Part shown: positions 13,680 to 23,142 of the stretch, piece by piece
Numbering within the stretch: the stretch's first letter is position 1
Layout: every line of letters begins with the position of its first letter
Source of the DNA: Effrenium voratum
Taxonomy: Eukaryota; Sar; Dinophyceae; Suessiales; Symbiodiniaceae
Direction of reading: 5' to 3'
Length of the DNA stretch: 64,000 nucleotides
NCBI GenBank assembly: GCA_963377175.1
Contig: CAUJNA010000528.1
Coordinates: forward strand, 76,535-140,534
Notes under the pieces: generated by a model
What the model was told of the DNA's origin: nothing
The model's database searches: none
The model's input: the letters and a program-made list of their open reading frames with translations, nothing else
Made by a program: the position numbers and the translations under genes

Positions 13680-13915
13680 TAAAAGCGAGACCGGCTCCGC
13701 GGCTTCGGTTTGAAAGAAGGCCGGCTCCGCGGCTTCGGTCTAAAAGCGAGGCCGGAGTTCCACCGAAGTCGGAACTCCAACTTCGCTCCAAGTTCCGATT
13801 TTGCCCGAAAAACCCGCCTGGCCCGCGTGCGGGCCTCGTGCGGGCCACTGACGCACCGAAGGTTGTCAGCGACCTGCTTCTCGCCATATCGCTGACAGAG
13901 TCGCCTTTCAGTCAA
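13680..13915. repeat. GGCTCCGCGGCTTCGGT repeats and a CGCTGACAG hairpin
   Basis: Two tandem copies of a unit containing GGCTCCGCGGCTTCGGT are followed by inverted words around GAAGTCGGAACTCC and by a hairpin ending GTCAGCGAC...TCGCTGACAG. A similar arrangement recurs at 38390-38520, so this is a dispersed palindromic family. Confidence 0.65.
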
Positions 13916-14229
13916 TCCTGTTCCAGCGCAGGATGCTCCACTCAATTCTGCGCCGAGCACAGGAACCGAAGAAGGGCGAACGCAGTACAGTGACGTTGCC
14001 CAGCAGCGGTTCAGGCGCGGACTCCCATGTACTTCAGACGCATGCTGGCCTTTAGTTTTATTCTAGAAAACTACGGGAGCGACCTGCAGAATCCCATGTT
14101 GCTCCCACACTCGTCCCGGTTTGAATTTGGGAAGTAAGGCAAAGTCCCGCTTTTCCTTGTTGCCGCTGAGCAAGACTCGCACATAAGGCAGGTTGTAGGA
14201 GAGGCTAGAGGCTTCCAGACGATGGCAAA

Positions 14230-15530
14230 TGGCATCCCTTGCGCGATACGGAGCTACCTTGTGGATGTCTGTCATGTTGTACAGCGCAACGCTTTGTGTT
14301 GCGAGAAGCAGGCCCTTGCACCTTGAGGTCTTCATCATTGAAGGTTCCTTGTCAGGAACTTACGACGGTCGGCATGGACGCGGGATGTATGGACTAACTG
14401 GGCATCGAAGCTCTCTTTTTCATCTTCTACCTTACTGGGAGTTGACGCTGCACAGTGGCTCTTTCACACCTGTGACGCGGAGACGATCGTTCTTCAAGAG
14501 TTTCTTACGCCTCGTCCTGTGCCAGGACCCTGGACTATCGAGTGGGGCCCCTTGCTGACCAGCACTGCCTGGTCAGCCTGTTCCAACGCCCCCTGTGCTT
14601 GGAATTCAAGGGCAGTGGAACAATACCAAGGTCCTTTGCGCTTCCAACTTGCCTACAGGCTCAAAGCTCTCTTGTACCACTGCCCAACCTTTGGTGGCAA
14701 AGCCAACTTTGCCAGGCTTTGTGCGACAGGACGCTCAGGGGTGCCGGCACTTCCATAGGAGCTTGACCGAATTTCTTCAGTGTGGCGGACAAAAGTCGAC
14801 CGGCATGTTGATTTGCTCATTGAGGTGCTTGGCCCGCCTTTGAGTCACCACACATTAGTCTGCCATTCCGGACTCTCACTCCCGATGAATGTCTCAAGGT
14901 ACGCGGCATACAAGGCTGTTTTTGATGTCACCGCTACGAAACATCTTTCAAGCTAGGCACAGCTAGGAACAGTTTCCATCCTTTGATCAATCGTGGTCTT
15001 ATCGACTCACTTAGATCGTGGCAACCACGAGATCCAGCTGAAGTTCAACAGGCCTACAGCAAACTGCGAGAGGAGCGGCGGGCGCATTTTCTCGCAGCAG
15101 GATTGTCGATTGATTGCGCCACTTACCGACTGCTCAGGGATTGCAGGAAGCCAGAGCTCCCCGCCTTCTTGCACTGCGTCAAGTTACTCTCCCTGCTGAG
15201 TTCCAGGCTTCCTCCTGGCACAGGGGTGGTGATCGTGCTGACCAGTGCCACCTCAGCGTTTACGGCGTGCAATGGAGAGCACATTTTGCAAATGGAACAA
15301 GCATTGCTGATGCTGTTGAGCTTACATACCCGGTGTCTGTCACACCAATTGCCTTGCAGGCTGCCTTGCTTAGCGAAGTTGAGAGCGAATACAGCAGTTG
15401 TGCAGGTCTTGGCTTTGATCAGTGTCCCACCATTGCTGGTCTTCTGCACCTTCTCGAATGTTGGACCTGTAGAGCAGCAGGACAGCAGCGTCATAGCGGC
15501 TTACCTCGTGGCCCTCGGCTCGTCTGCTGC
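14230..15530 (+). other. Coding-looking segments, unresolved
   Basis: The plus strand has several protein-like stretches in different frames, for example around 14435-14750 (reading DAAQWLFHTCDAETIVLQEF, then RFQLAYRLKALLYHCPTFGG) and 15235-15440 (reading GVQWRAHFANGTSIADAVEL). They may be exons of one unrecognised gene or of a decayed retroelement. No domain is identified, and the splice sites are ambiguous. Confidence 0.25.
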
Positions 15531-15844
15531 GCAGCAACCACTCGGAGGCGCGCACGTCGCCGGTCAGGTCCGGCCTTGGGGCGCGACGCGCGCCTCTCCA
15601 GTCCTGTGCGTTTCCCGGTTCTGGCGTGTCACGGCTGGCGTGCTAAGACCAGCGCCGGCGTCGGGTCTGACCTCGGAAACAACAAGTGCGCGGCGCAGAC
15701 GCGTGCAACTAAGGGCCGGGCGCTTAGTTCCCCCGCGCCCCCGAACCGGCCAGGCCCGGTCAAGGTTGCCACGCAGGGGAACACTCGCGCGCCGCGCGCG
15801 CAGAGGCGGGAAAAAGGCGCCCCCGCAGACCTGCTTTCGGGCCC

Positions 15845-16560
15845 GTCCCCCCTAAAGCCGCCCTAAAGCTCCCCCTAAAGCACCCCCCCCCTGCAGCCTC
15901 CAAACCCCTCCTAAAGCCCCCCCCCCCTATAAGCCCCCGTTAAGCCCTGCTTAAGGTCCTCGACCTCAAGCCCCCCCTCTCAAGTCCTTGAAACCCCCCC
16001 TGAAGCCCCCCCAAACCCCGCCGGAAAACCCCCTCCAGCAGACGGAGACTGAAGCCCGCGTCTTCGCTCCCCTTCGGTTCCGCTCCGCCTGTGCTGCCGT
16101 AAGCCCTTCGCCCTCCGCCTTTGCTGCGCTGCGCTCCGCCTGCGCTGCGCCGTCGCTTGGCATTGGTGCCCTTCATGAAAAAGAGGACAAAACCAAAAGG
16201 AGAGAGCGGAACCTGACGTAGAACAAGAACCCCGACACAATGTAATCAGAGCATCCATCAAGGGCCGGAAGCAACAGGTCCTTCTCTTTCTTCACTACGC
16301 TAATCTTGCGCATTTCGCACATCCAAGTCTTGTTAAGGCCCCCCTTAAGCCCGCCCTTGAGCCCCCCCTGAAGCCCCCTTAAGCCCCCCCTTAAGCCCCC
16401 CTTAAGCCCCCCTTAAGCTCCCCCTTAAGCCCCCCCTTAAGCCCCCCCTTAAGTCCCCCCTTAAGCCCCCCCTTAAGCCCCCCCTTAAGCCCCCTCTTAA
16501 GCCCCCCCTTCGACCCAAAGCAGAAGGTCGGAACCCCCTTTAAGGTCCCTCTTAAGCCTC
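15845..16560. repeat. C-rich minisatellite (CCCCCCTTAAG unit)
   Basis: From about 15845 the plus strand becomes C-rich with irregular AAGCCCCC words. Between about 16335 and 16560 it is a near-regular tandem array of an 11-13 base unit, CCCCCCTTAAG, with length variation in the C-run. There is no coding content. Confidence 0.9.
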
Positions 16561-16706
16561 CCTTTGCCCAAAGGTGGTGAACTTTTAGTGAGCTAAGCGA
16601 CCCAGCTGAAATAAGGTGCTGACAGGTTCTGCAACAAGCAGATTAAGCGTAGCAGGGTGAGCAGAACCAAAATATGCAATTTAGAATGCGAAGAGTGCAG
16701 CAGCAG

Positions 16707-16905
16707 CTCTCTCTTTGGAGGGGGTTTCCCAAATGGATTCTATTCCACCTGAGAGGCTCCTGGCACTCGTCCGTCCAGGAAACGACCTCGTCCTGCGAAG
16801 GATTCGAAGTCTAAAACGCTGCGCGCAGGCGTGTGGCTGCAACATAACGACCCCTAGATATGCTTGCAATTTGCCTCGTAGCTGCGTTTCTGCAAGGCAA
16901 GCCGG
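16707..16905 (+). repeat. Foldback family arm, left arm of element FB-A
   Basis: Begins CTCTCTCTTTGGAGGGGG, runs through GGATTCGAAGTCTAAAACGC and GACCCCTAGATATGC, and ends at TTTCTGCAAGGC. The same arm recurs in inverse orientation at 27243-27430 and elsewhere (37 kb, 55.8 kb, 58 kb). The outer end is a small CTCT-AAAG-AGAG palindrome. No transposase is seen in the family. Confidence 0.85.
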
Positions 16906-16914
16906 AAAAAAGGG

Positions 16915-17295
16915 TCCAAGCCAGCCAAACCCAGCCAAACCAGCCAGAAAGCCAGCCAGAAGCCAAGCCAAACCAGCCAGAAGCCAGCCAGAAGCCAGCC
17001 AGAAGCCAGCCAGAAAGCCAGCCAACCCTCTTTTTTTAATAGCCAGAAGCCAGCCAAGCCGGCCAGAAAGCCAGCCAGAAGCCAGCCAGAAGCCAGCCAG
17101 AAAGCCAACCCTCTTTTTTGATAGCCAGAGCCGGCCAGAAAGCCAGCCAGAGGCCAGCCAGAAAGCCATCCAGCCTCTTTTTTTGATAGCCAGAAGCCAG
17201 CCAAAAAGCCAGCCAGCCAAAAAGCCAGCCAGCCAAAAAGCCAGCCAAAAAGCCAGCCAGCCAAAAAGCCAGCCAAGAGCCAGCCAGGGTTCCTT
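16915..17295 (+). repeat. GCCAGCC(AGAA) array inside foldback element
   Basis: Tandem copies of GCCAGCCAGAA / GCCAGCCAAAAA with short poly-T interruptions (CTCTTTTTTT, three times). Equivalent arrays sit at 45685-45830 and 58390-58715, always next to the same arm family. Long W/L/G-rich or Q/P/S/K-rich open frames here are repeat artefacts. Confidence 0.92.
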
Positions 17296-17299
17296 TTGA

Positions 17300-17314
17300 G
17301 GGTGCTCGCCTTGC
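17300..17314. repeat. 15 bp target-site duplication, LINE copy A (3' side)
   Basis: GGGTGCTCGCCTTGC. An identical copy lies at 27228-27242, at the other end of the LINE. An uninterrupted, near-identical site (GGGCGCTCGCCTTGC) is present at 58727-58741. Confidence 0.88.
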
Positions 17315-17510
17315 TCTCACACGCTTTCGTCTTGGGCAGGTTGCGCCGGCCATTGGCGAACGCAACTGCCCTGTTCCATGTCCGAGTGTACATTAACTGG
17401 ATGACTATTGCATCCGCGAGAAAAGGATCCAGGCCAGAGAGAGGGGGCAGACCCAAACAAAGAACCAAACACACAACACAACACAGCACAAAGGAAAACA
17501 AACAGAACCC

Positions 17511-20500
17511 TCATCCCCGGCCACGGACGAGACGATAATAATTGATCCGATGCAGTTTCGCTCTGAAATCGAGATCTTCCGGCTCTGGGCAAACTTGCCT
17601 ACATGGCAGGCTGAGATGCGTGCTAGTTGCCGGTTTCCCTTTCTGGGAAGAGAAATATTGATACAAGATTTCGTGTGTCTGTTGAAGGAATGGCAAGGCC
17701 GGGCGGATCCGGAAGCCATTTGCCTTGAAATAGATGCCAAAATGGCTGGTGTTGCATTTCTCCTGCCCATACTTCCATGGGAGCAGATCCTGTCGAAGCA
17801 CTTTTCCAAGTGTACTGATTGCATTCCGAAAAGACCATGCCTCAGCCCCGAGTGTGCGAGATGGCATCGCATGGATGGTGTGCACACCTGGAGTGAGATA
17901 CAATTCATAACCCTTTTTAGGGTCCGGCACTGGGATTTCGATACCACTGTGCAGGCGGAAAGAGACTAGCAGTTCTATCCAGGTCACGTGTATGTCTGGC
18001 GATTCTGATTCTGGCCAAGAAATTTCTCTCAACCAGGTCATCAGGTGCTTATTGAAAGTCGTACCCCAAGGCGATGCGGTTCTCCAATCATCCGTGTCCG
18101 GCCACTGGAAAAAGGGGTTGCTTTGGTGGTAGCTGACATTCAGGTCACTAGGTGGGTCCTGGTTTACAGCGTTAGACGTCGGTTTTTCGGCGATTCTAAG
18201 CTGATGCATATATTCTCTGAGTGCGCTAGCAATGCCACTGTAGAGCTTTGGCCAGTATTCTTCATCCTCTGGGAGCTGGAGCGCAGGTTGGCCCCGGCCC
18301 AAGAGTGCGGCGGCCTTTGCTGCGGCATCTGCACTGTCGTTTCCGAAAGAGTGGAATGCAGTAGTTCCGGATCCTATCGGCGACACATGGCTCTTTACCT
18401 TAGTAAGTCGAATTTCCCGAGATTCAAGCGGCCATGCATGCAACGCACTATGTACATGAATTACAATGTCGGTGTTGGGCTTGGTAGCCCAAGCTGACGG
18501 TTCTGCGCCCTGCAAGAGTTTCTCAGTGGTGTCCAAAGCATATTGGCAATCGGAGATTATGTTCACATTCTTCGCGATACAGAGGGCCCTGGCAATGGCG
18601 AGTAGCTCTGCCCTAGGCACGGATTGCCTGTTTGGCACACGTTCCTGACATATGGTCTCAAAATGGCTCTTTGGGTCTGCACGCATGCTCGCGGTCACAA
18701 TGCGTTCCCCAAAACCTGGCATTAAGTCACGCACAACTGCATATCCCGCAGAGGTGAGGTGTGCAGATTTCGTGGCAAAAGCACTGCCATCCGTGTACAG
18801 GTTACATGGCGTGTCATCCTGGTTGAGAGTGGTCGGGACACTGAAAAGATCTGCTGGGGGTGGGGGCAAGCCCGGTGGCTTGATCACCCATGCGGAGGCT
18901 GCAACAATCTGTGTCAAGCACTGAAGCACAGGTTGTTGGATCCTTACACTTTCTGTCGCAATGCAAGTGCACAACCTGTGCGCGAGGGTGTCTGGCTGTC
19001 CGCACAATTTGCAAGCTTGGGTGATGTCTTTCCAGTGGGCCGCGTGCTTGTTGGTAGGAATACCGCCAGCCAAGTATGTCCGGACAAGTTTCGCATCTCG
19101 TTCTGGGATATTTCGGAGAGCTTTGCACGTGGTGCTAAGGTCCAAATCCCCAAGATTCTCAAGACCCTGCCGGGCACGCAGCTGCTGGGTGGATTTCAGC
19201 TCCCAACATCGCAAAAGCATGGTTTCCAAGTCCATAAAACAACTTCGGAAAAAGTGCATAGTCCTACCCTCAGGCAGCTCAATCATTCCATCCTCACGCA
19301 AGGCAATTTTCAAAGAAGTCATGTAAGCACCCAATGCTTTGGCAGGGCCGTATGCCTTGTTATGGTCCTTGGCACCTTCTGTCATCAAGTGCCAAAAATC
19401 TGCGAAACGTTCTGGGAAGTTCCCACATGCACGTCTGGCCATGCGGCAGGCACGGATTATCAATTCGATCCGAGGGTCACGTCTACCGCTTTTGTAAGCA
19501 AGCAGGGCAACCTGAGGGCATAATCCTTTATTCGGCTTAGCGATTATTGATGCGACTGCACGTCTCAATTTAGCGATCGGCCGTTCACCAACGTAATGAC
19601 CTTCACTGCCGTAAAAAGCCGTTGCATAGGGTCCTGCCGCGATCGCCTCCATGCGAGCCTCCTGAGGCATGGGGAGGGATGCCAAGATTTTTGTGCGTCT
19701 CAGCCCTTCCTCTAGTCTCTGTGTGTACTTGCCATGGGAAATGAATTTCTTATAATTGATGGCGCATCCGAGATTTACCGCGGATCGCTTTGATTTGAAG
19801 GTGGGTTGATGTTGGAGGTGTTTTTCCGGGGTTGTGCTCCACGACCAAGACTTATCCTGGTCTAAACGGAAGCCCCATTGATCGAAGAAATCAAGAGCAA
19901 TTTCTGCTGCAATGTCCATGTCATCCTCCGTCTTAGTGATAATCTCTATATTATCAATGTAAATCAACGGTTGTGCGGCTGCGTCTCTGGTGATAGCCCA
20001 GTGCAACTGTGCTCCGATCATGACCGCCGCCGCAACACTAAACGGATCTCCTTCGGGAACCCCACAAGTGGCCTTTCTGGGGAGGCTGTGGTCGCCTTGG
20101 ATAACAACCGAACGCTTCAAGTGGTCAAGCAAATCAATCCAACTGTCAACGAAGAAGGTCGGCAATCCAAAACGAACCATCAGTTTCCTCAACATCACAC
20201 GCGGAATGCCGTTGAAGAATTTCTGCAAGTCGGTAACACACCCGTGCAACTGGGATTCTTCTGTCAGCGCCTTCTCAATCAAGTATTGAGTATGGTACCA
20301 AAGGAAGGCACCGTCGCGTTTTGGGAGACCTCCCACAATGGAGGGTGGGAGTGTAAATGACAGGTGCAAAAGGACTTCTCTGGCAATACACTTCATGCCA
20401 AGTCTATAAAGGAGGCCTAGAATGTTAATCGGTCGGCCGTCTTTTACTTGGTTTGGCTCCGCAATCTTTCCCGGTAAAACCACTCTCGCCCACTGAAGGG

Positions 20501-22700
20501 TGTCCGGCCAGGGCTGCTGGCCATGCAGGTAATGGTTAAAGATCTGCACAAAACATGCCAAAGCAACGTCACCGAGTGCACTGGCTTCCTGCAAACGCCA
20601 CCCGTCTGCGCCAATTGCCGTTTCAGCGTTTGTAATCACAACGGCCTCCTTGAGTCCGTCAAGGGTTAGAGTGCATGTTGGCGCAATTTTCCATGCATCT
20701 GGGACATCAAGCTCTGCCAGGTCCCCACCAGGGGGTGGAGCGCCCTCCCAAAAGGTCGACCAGAAACCGAAAAAGGCATGCTGGGCATCATCTGGATTGT
20801 GGTGCCAAATTTTGGCATCGAGTTCAACAGTTTGTTCACAGTTGCATCCGCCTGTGAAAGCAAAGGTTCCATCACACTGTGAGATCCATCTGCATTGATC
20901 TGGCAAGACCACGTGCGCAAATTCAATCTCTGGGTGAAGCACCCTGTACACCGGCGGACCTTTGCATCGCGAACGCACACGTTGGGCGACCAATTTGATT
21001 TGTTCCTTAACCGAGGACAACCAAGGGTTCTTAGGTTTTCTCGTGAGGCGGTGCGCCAACCTGTTCCCAGATTGTTTCCACGAGTCATGCAAATCACGTG
21101 TCCAACTTTCCTTGTTACGTTTCCTGTCTTCAGCAACAATTTCCTTACAATGCTTGTCAAGGATGGCAAGGAGGGATGTCACTTGGGCAATGTCCGGGTA
21201 TCCCCTCATAACTTGTCCCGACCAATGTGGGAAGTCTGGGAGGAAGCCTTTCGCTCTCTGCACAGCTTGCCAGTCATCATTCACAGTCGAAAGGAAGTCC
21301 GGGCCATGCTTGAGCAGCATGCGTTTTATACTTTCGAGTCTGCGAATTTGGCGTGTGCACTGCTTTGCAACCACGCTCGTACCGCCGAGTGGTGGCGCGA
21401 AGTCTCCTTGTCTGGCGAATTTGCTCTCCTTTTTAATGGGACACATTTTGTAAACAGGTGGTTTACCTCGGCCCCATTGTCCCTTAGAAAGGCCCGGAAG
21501 GTCTGCATCCAAAAGGCACGCATTGATTGCATTCTCTGCCGTCCTGGACCAGGTCTCAAGGCTGACACTTCCCGGAACTTGCGTGTCAAGGTCTTGTTCA
21601 CACATTGCAGTGACAAAGTGATCATCATGCTTGTCTTTGTCAATCGCAGACAGTTGTGCTCCCGTGAGCGGCTTCGGGAGTTTCCAGACTTTAGTACTCG
21701 TGGGCACGTCCTGCAAGTGGAACGCAACTGTAATCGGCTTATGCTGTGGGAAATGGTGGTCCCGGTGGACCGTAATTGAATGCACCGCGCCTGCCAATTC
21801 CGCCGAAAAAAGGGCCGTGTCATTCTTCGAGTCCTCCCTATATGTAGGAAAGGTTGGCGTGCCCAAACATTCTTCTGCAAACTCATGTGCCTCCGACCAT
21901 CCCTTTGCCTGGAGGATTGGCCATATGGTTGTTTCACGTGGAGGTTGGTTGAAGTCACCTGCAATGATTGCTGGTCCTCCCCATTCAGATACTCGAATCT
22001 GTGCGCGATGGAGCAATGCTTCTGATGCATCTTTACGATGTAAAAACCAAGAATCATCTCTCACATGCAAGTAGATCGTCACAACCAAAACGTGCATATG
22101 TCCAAAGCGAAGTATCGTCTCTTGGTATCTTGTGCTCTCCCATTCATCCAGCGAGGTTTGACACTCAGGGGCTCTGGATGCCAATCCTGTAATGCAGCCA
22201 ACTCCGCCGAAAAGTGGGCGGAGATTTCGGGATGCATCATCTCTTCTGTCGGCGCATGGCGAGCCCGAATGGAAACGAAGTTTGTGTCTGCTTGCAATTT
22301 TCTTGACATGCTGGATGCAATGCAAATTTGCTGATGTTTCGACAAGACTGATTGCACCGGGGAATTTGCTCCATAACTCAAAGACGTCATCGGTGGAAGT
22401 CCTTAGTTTTGTGATGTTGATGGTGGTGTGATAGAAAAGGGTTTTCGTCGGATCTGGTCCTGGATTTTCGGCTTCACCGAGCCTGGGTAGTTTGTCCCAA
22501 AGGATATAGCGATACCTCCGGGGAAATCTGTGGTGTTTACTGATCTGCTGACTGCGAGCAAAAGGAAATATGGCATGCATACACATCTCAAAATGGTCAT
22601 CATCCATCAACCGAAAATCTGTCCAAGGAAAAATGCAAACCGTCCCGACAAGGGAGCAGGCGCGAAGCCGTTTTCCATGGACTGATTCGCCAATCTTCAT
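17511..22700 (-). CDS. LINE ORF2: APE endonuclease, reverse transcriptase, RNase H (copy A)
   Basis: About 1729 residues from the Met at 22700. This start was chosen because conservation with copy B begins about there; the frame itself stays open up to 25334. Order of domains: a 2A-like LGEAENPGP at residues 74-82; an APE-type endonuclease at about 115-330 (E121 in VETSANL, D249 in AGDFN, D314/H315 in VHRDHHF); reverse transcriptase at about 690-960 (GADGWRL; motif A CVTDLQKFFNGIPR with D824; motif B CGVPEGDPFSV; motif C YIDN with D916); a CCHC knuckle CKLCGQPDTLAHRLCTC at 1230-1246; RNase H at about 1298-1465 (D1304 in YTDGS, E1365 in PRAELLA, D1384 in ISDCQ, D1458 in GNDSADAAA); then about 260 residues of unknown function. 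The product would nick target DNA, prime reverse transcription there and degrade the RNA template. Motif C has Asn in place of the second Asp, in both copies. Confidence 0.93.
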   Translation of the reverse strand: MKIGESVHGKRLRACSLVGTVCIFPWTDFRLMDDDHFEMCMHAIFPFARSQQISKHHRFPRRYRYILWDKLPRLGEAENPGPDPTKTLFYHTTINITKLRTSTDDVFELWSKFPGAISLVETSANLHCIQHVKKIASRHKLRFHSGSPCADRRDDASRNLRPLFGGVGCITGLASRAPECQTSLDEWESTRYQETILRFGHMHVLVVTIYLHVRDDSWFLHRKDASEALLHRAQIRVSEWGGPAIIAGDFNQPPRETTIWPILQAKGWSEAHEFAEECLGTPTFPTYREDSKNDTALFSAELAGAVHSITVHRDHHFPQHKPITVAFHLQDVPTSTKVWKLPKPLTGAQLSAIDKDKHDDHFVTAMCEQDLDTQVPGSVSLETWSRTAENAINACLLDADLPGLSKGQWGRGKPPVYKMCPIKKESKFARQGDFAPPLGGTSVVAKQCTRQIRRLESIKRMLLKHGPDFLSTVNDDWQAVQRAKGFLPDFPHWSGQVMRGYPDIAQVTSLLAILDKHCKEIVAEDRKRNKESWTRDLHDSWKQSGNRLAHRLTRKPKNPWLSSVKEQIKLVAQRVRSRCKGPPVYRVLHPEIEFAHVVLPDQCRWISQCDGTFAFTGGCNCEQTVELDAKIWHHNPDDAQHAFFGFWSTFWEGAPPPGGDLAELDVPDAWKIAPTCTLTLDGLKEAVVITNAETAIGADGWRLQEASALGDVALACFVQIFNHYLHGQQPWPDTLQWARVVLPGKIAEPNQVKDGRPINILGLLYRLGMKCIAREVLLHLSFTLPPSIVGGLPKRDGAFLWYHTQYLIEKALTEESQLHGCVTDLQKFFNGIPRVMLRKLMVRFGLPTFFVDSWIDLLDHLKRSVVIQGDHSLPRKATCGVPEGDPFSVAAAVMIGAQLHWAITRDAAAQPLIYIDNIEIITKTEDDMDIAAEIALDFFDQWGFRLDQDKSWSWSTTPEKHLQHQPTFKSKRSAVNLGCAINYKKFISHGKYTQRLEEGLRRTKILASLPMPQEARMEAIAAGPYATAFYGSEGHYVGERPIAKLRRAVASIIAKPNKGLCPQVALLAYKSGRRDPRIELIIRACRMARRACGNFPERFADFWHLMTEGAKDHNKAYGPAKALGAYMTSLKIALREDGMIELPEGRTMHFFRSCFMDLETMLLRCWELKSTQQLRARQGLENLGDLDLSTTCKALRNIPERDAKLVRTYLAGGIPTNKHAAHWKDITQACKLCGQPDTLAHRLCTCIATESVRIQQPVLQCLTQIVAASAWVIKPPGLPPPPADLFSVPTTLNQDDTPCNLYTDGSAFATKSAHLTSAGYAVVRDLMPGFGERIVTASMRADPKSHFETICQERVPNRQSVPRAELLAIARALCIAKNVNIISDCQYALDTTEKLLQGAEPSAWATKPNTDIVIHVHSALHAWPLESREIRLTKVKSHVSPIGSGTTAFHSFGNDSADAAAKAAALLGRGQPALQLPEDEEYWPKLYSGIASALREYMHQLRIAEKPTSNAVNQDPPSDLNVSYHQSNPFFQWPDTDDWRTASPWGTTFNKHLMTWLREISWPESESPDIHVTWIELLVSFRLHSGIEIPVPDPKKGYELYLTPGVHTIHAMPSRTLGAEAWSFRNAISTLGKVLRQDLLPWKYGQEKCNTSHFGIYFKANGFRIRPALPFLQQTHEILYQYFSSQKGKPATSTHLSLPCRQVCPEPEDLDFRAKLHRINYYRLVRGRG
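22455..22466 (-). other. 2A-like NPGP motif ahead of the endonuclease
   Basis: Codons for N-P-G-P in the context LGEAENPGPD, about 35 residues before the endonuclease domain, and identical in copy B. True 2A peptides end D-x-E-x-N-P-G-P; here the upstream acidic positions are shifted, so ribosome skipping is only a possibility. 2A sequences at this position are known in trypanosome and some animal LINEs. Confidence 0.5.
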
Positions 22701-23142
22701 GACATGTTTGTCATCCCGAATACATCCTGGTTCCCAGGAGGATCTTGAAAATCTGAGGTCAGTGCCGACTTCTCCATGGTCTGCACGTTTTCCGCAAATC
22801 CGGAGTATGGGACAACCAGGGCCTGCATTTGTTGGGCGACAAAAATTTGGTCCTGCAGCGAAACATAGGATGTATGAAACGTCTCGTCCGAATAGGCAAT
22901 CGAATGCCCTCCTGGTGGAAGTGTGCACGTAATGGTGGTAAAAAGCGAAGCTCTCTGTGCAAGCCAAGCTACCACATAAAATGAAATTGTAAAAGCAATT
23001 GGCGGCTGATCCCCGAAGCATCGCCCCTTGCTGTGATCGGCCAAGAAAAGAAAGCGTAAACCAGCTTGAAGATTGACTTCCCCAATCCAAAGGATAATCC
23101 CTGCAAAATTCAAGATGGCGATCGCTGCCTTCCCTTGCGATT
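22701..23142 (-). other. ORF1-ORF2 spacer of LINE copy A
   Basis: About 440 nt between the ORF1 stop and the proposed ORF2 Met. The ORF2 frame has no stop here, nor through 2.2 kb of overlap with ORF1 (up to 25334). How ORF2 is translated (re-initiation, frameshift or a longer N-terminus) is not evident. Confidence 0.5.

Noticed and set aside
16681..17501. Gly/Trp/Leu-rich minus frames and Ser/Gln/Pro/Lys-rich plus frames
   Set aside because: Readings of the GCCAGCC array; the same occurs at 45.7 and 58.4 kb.
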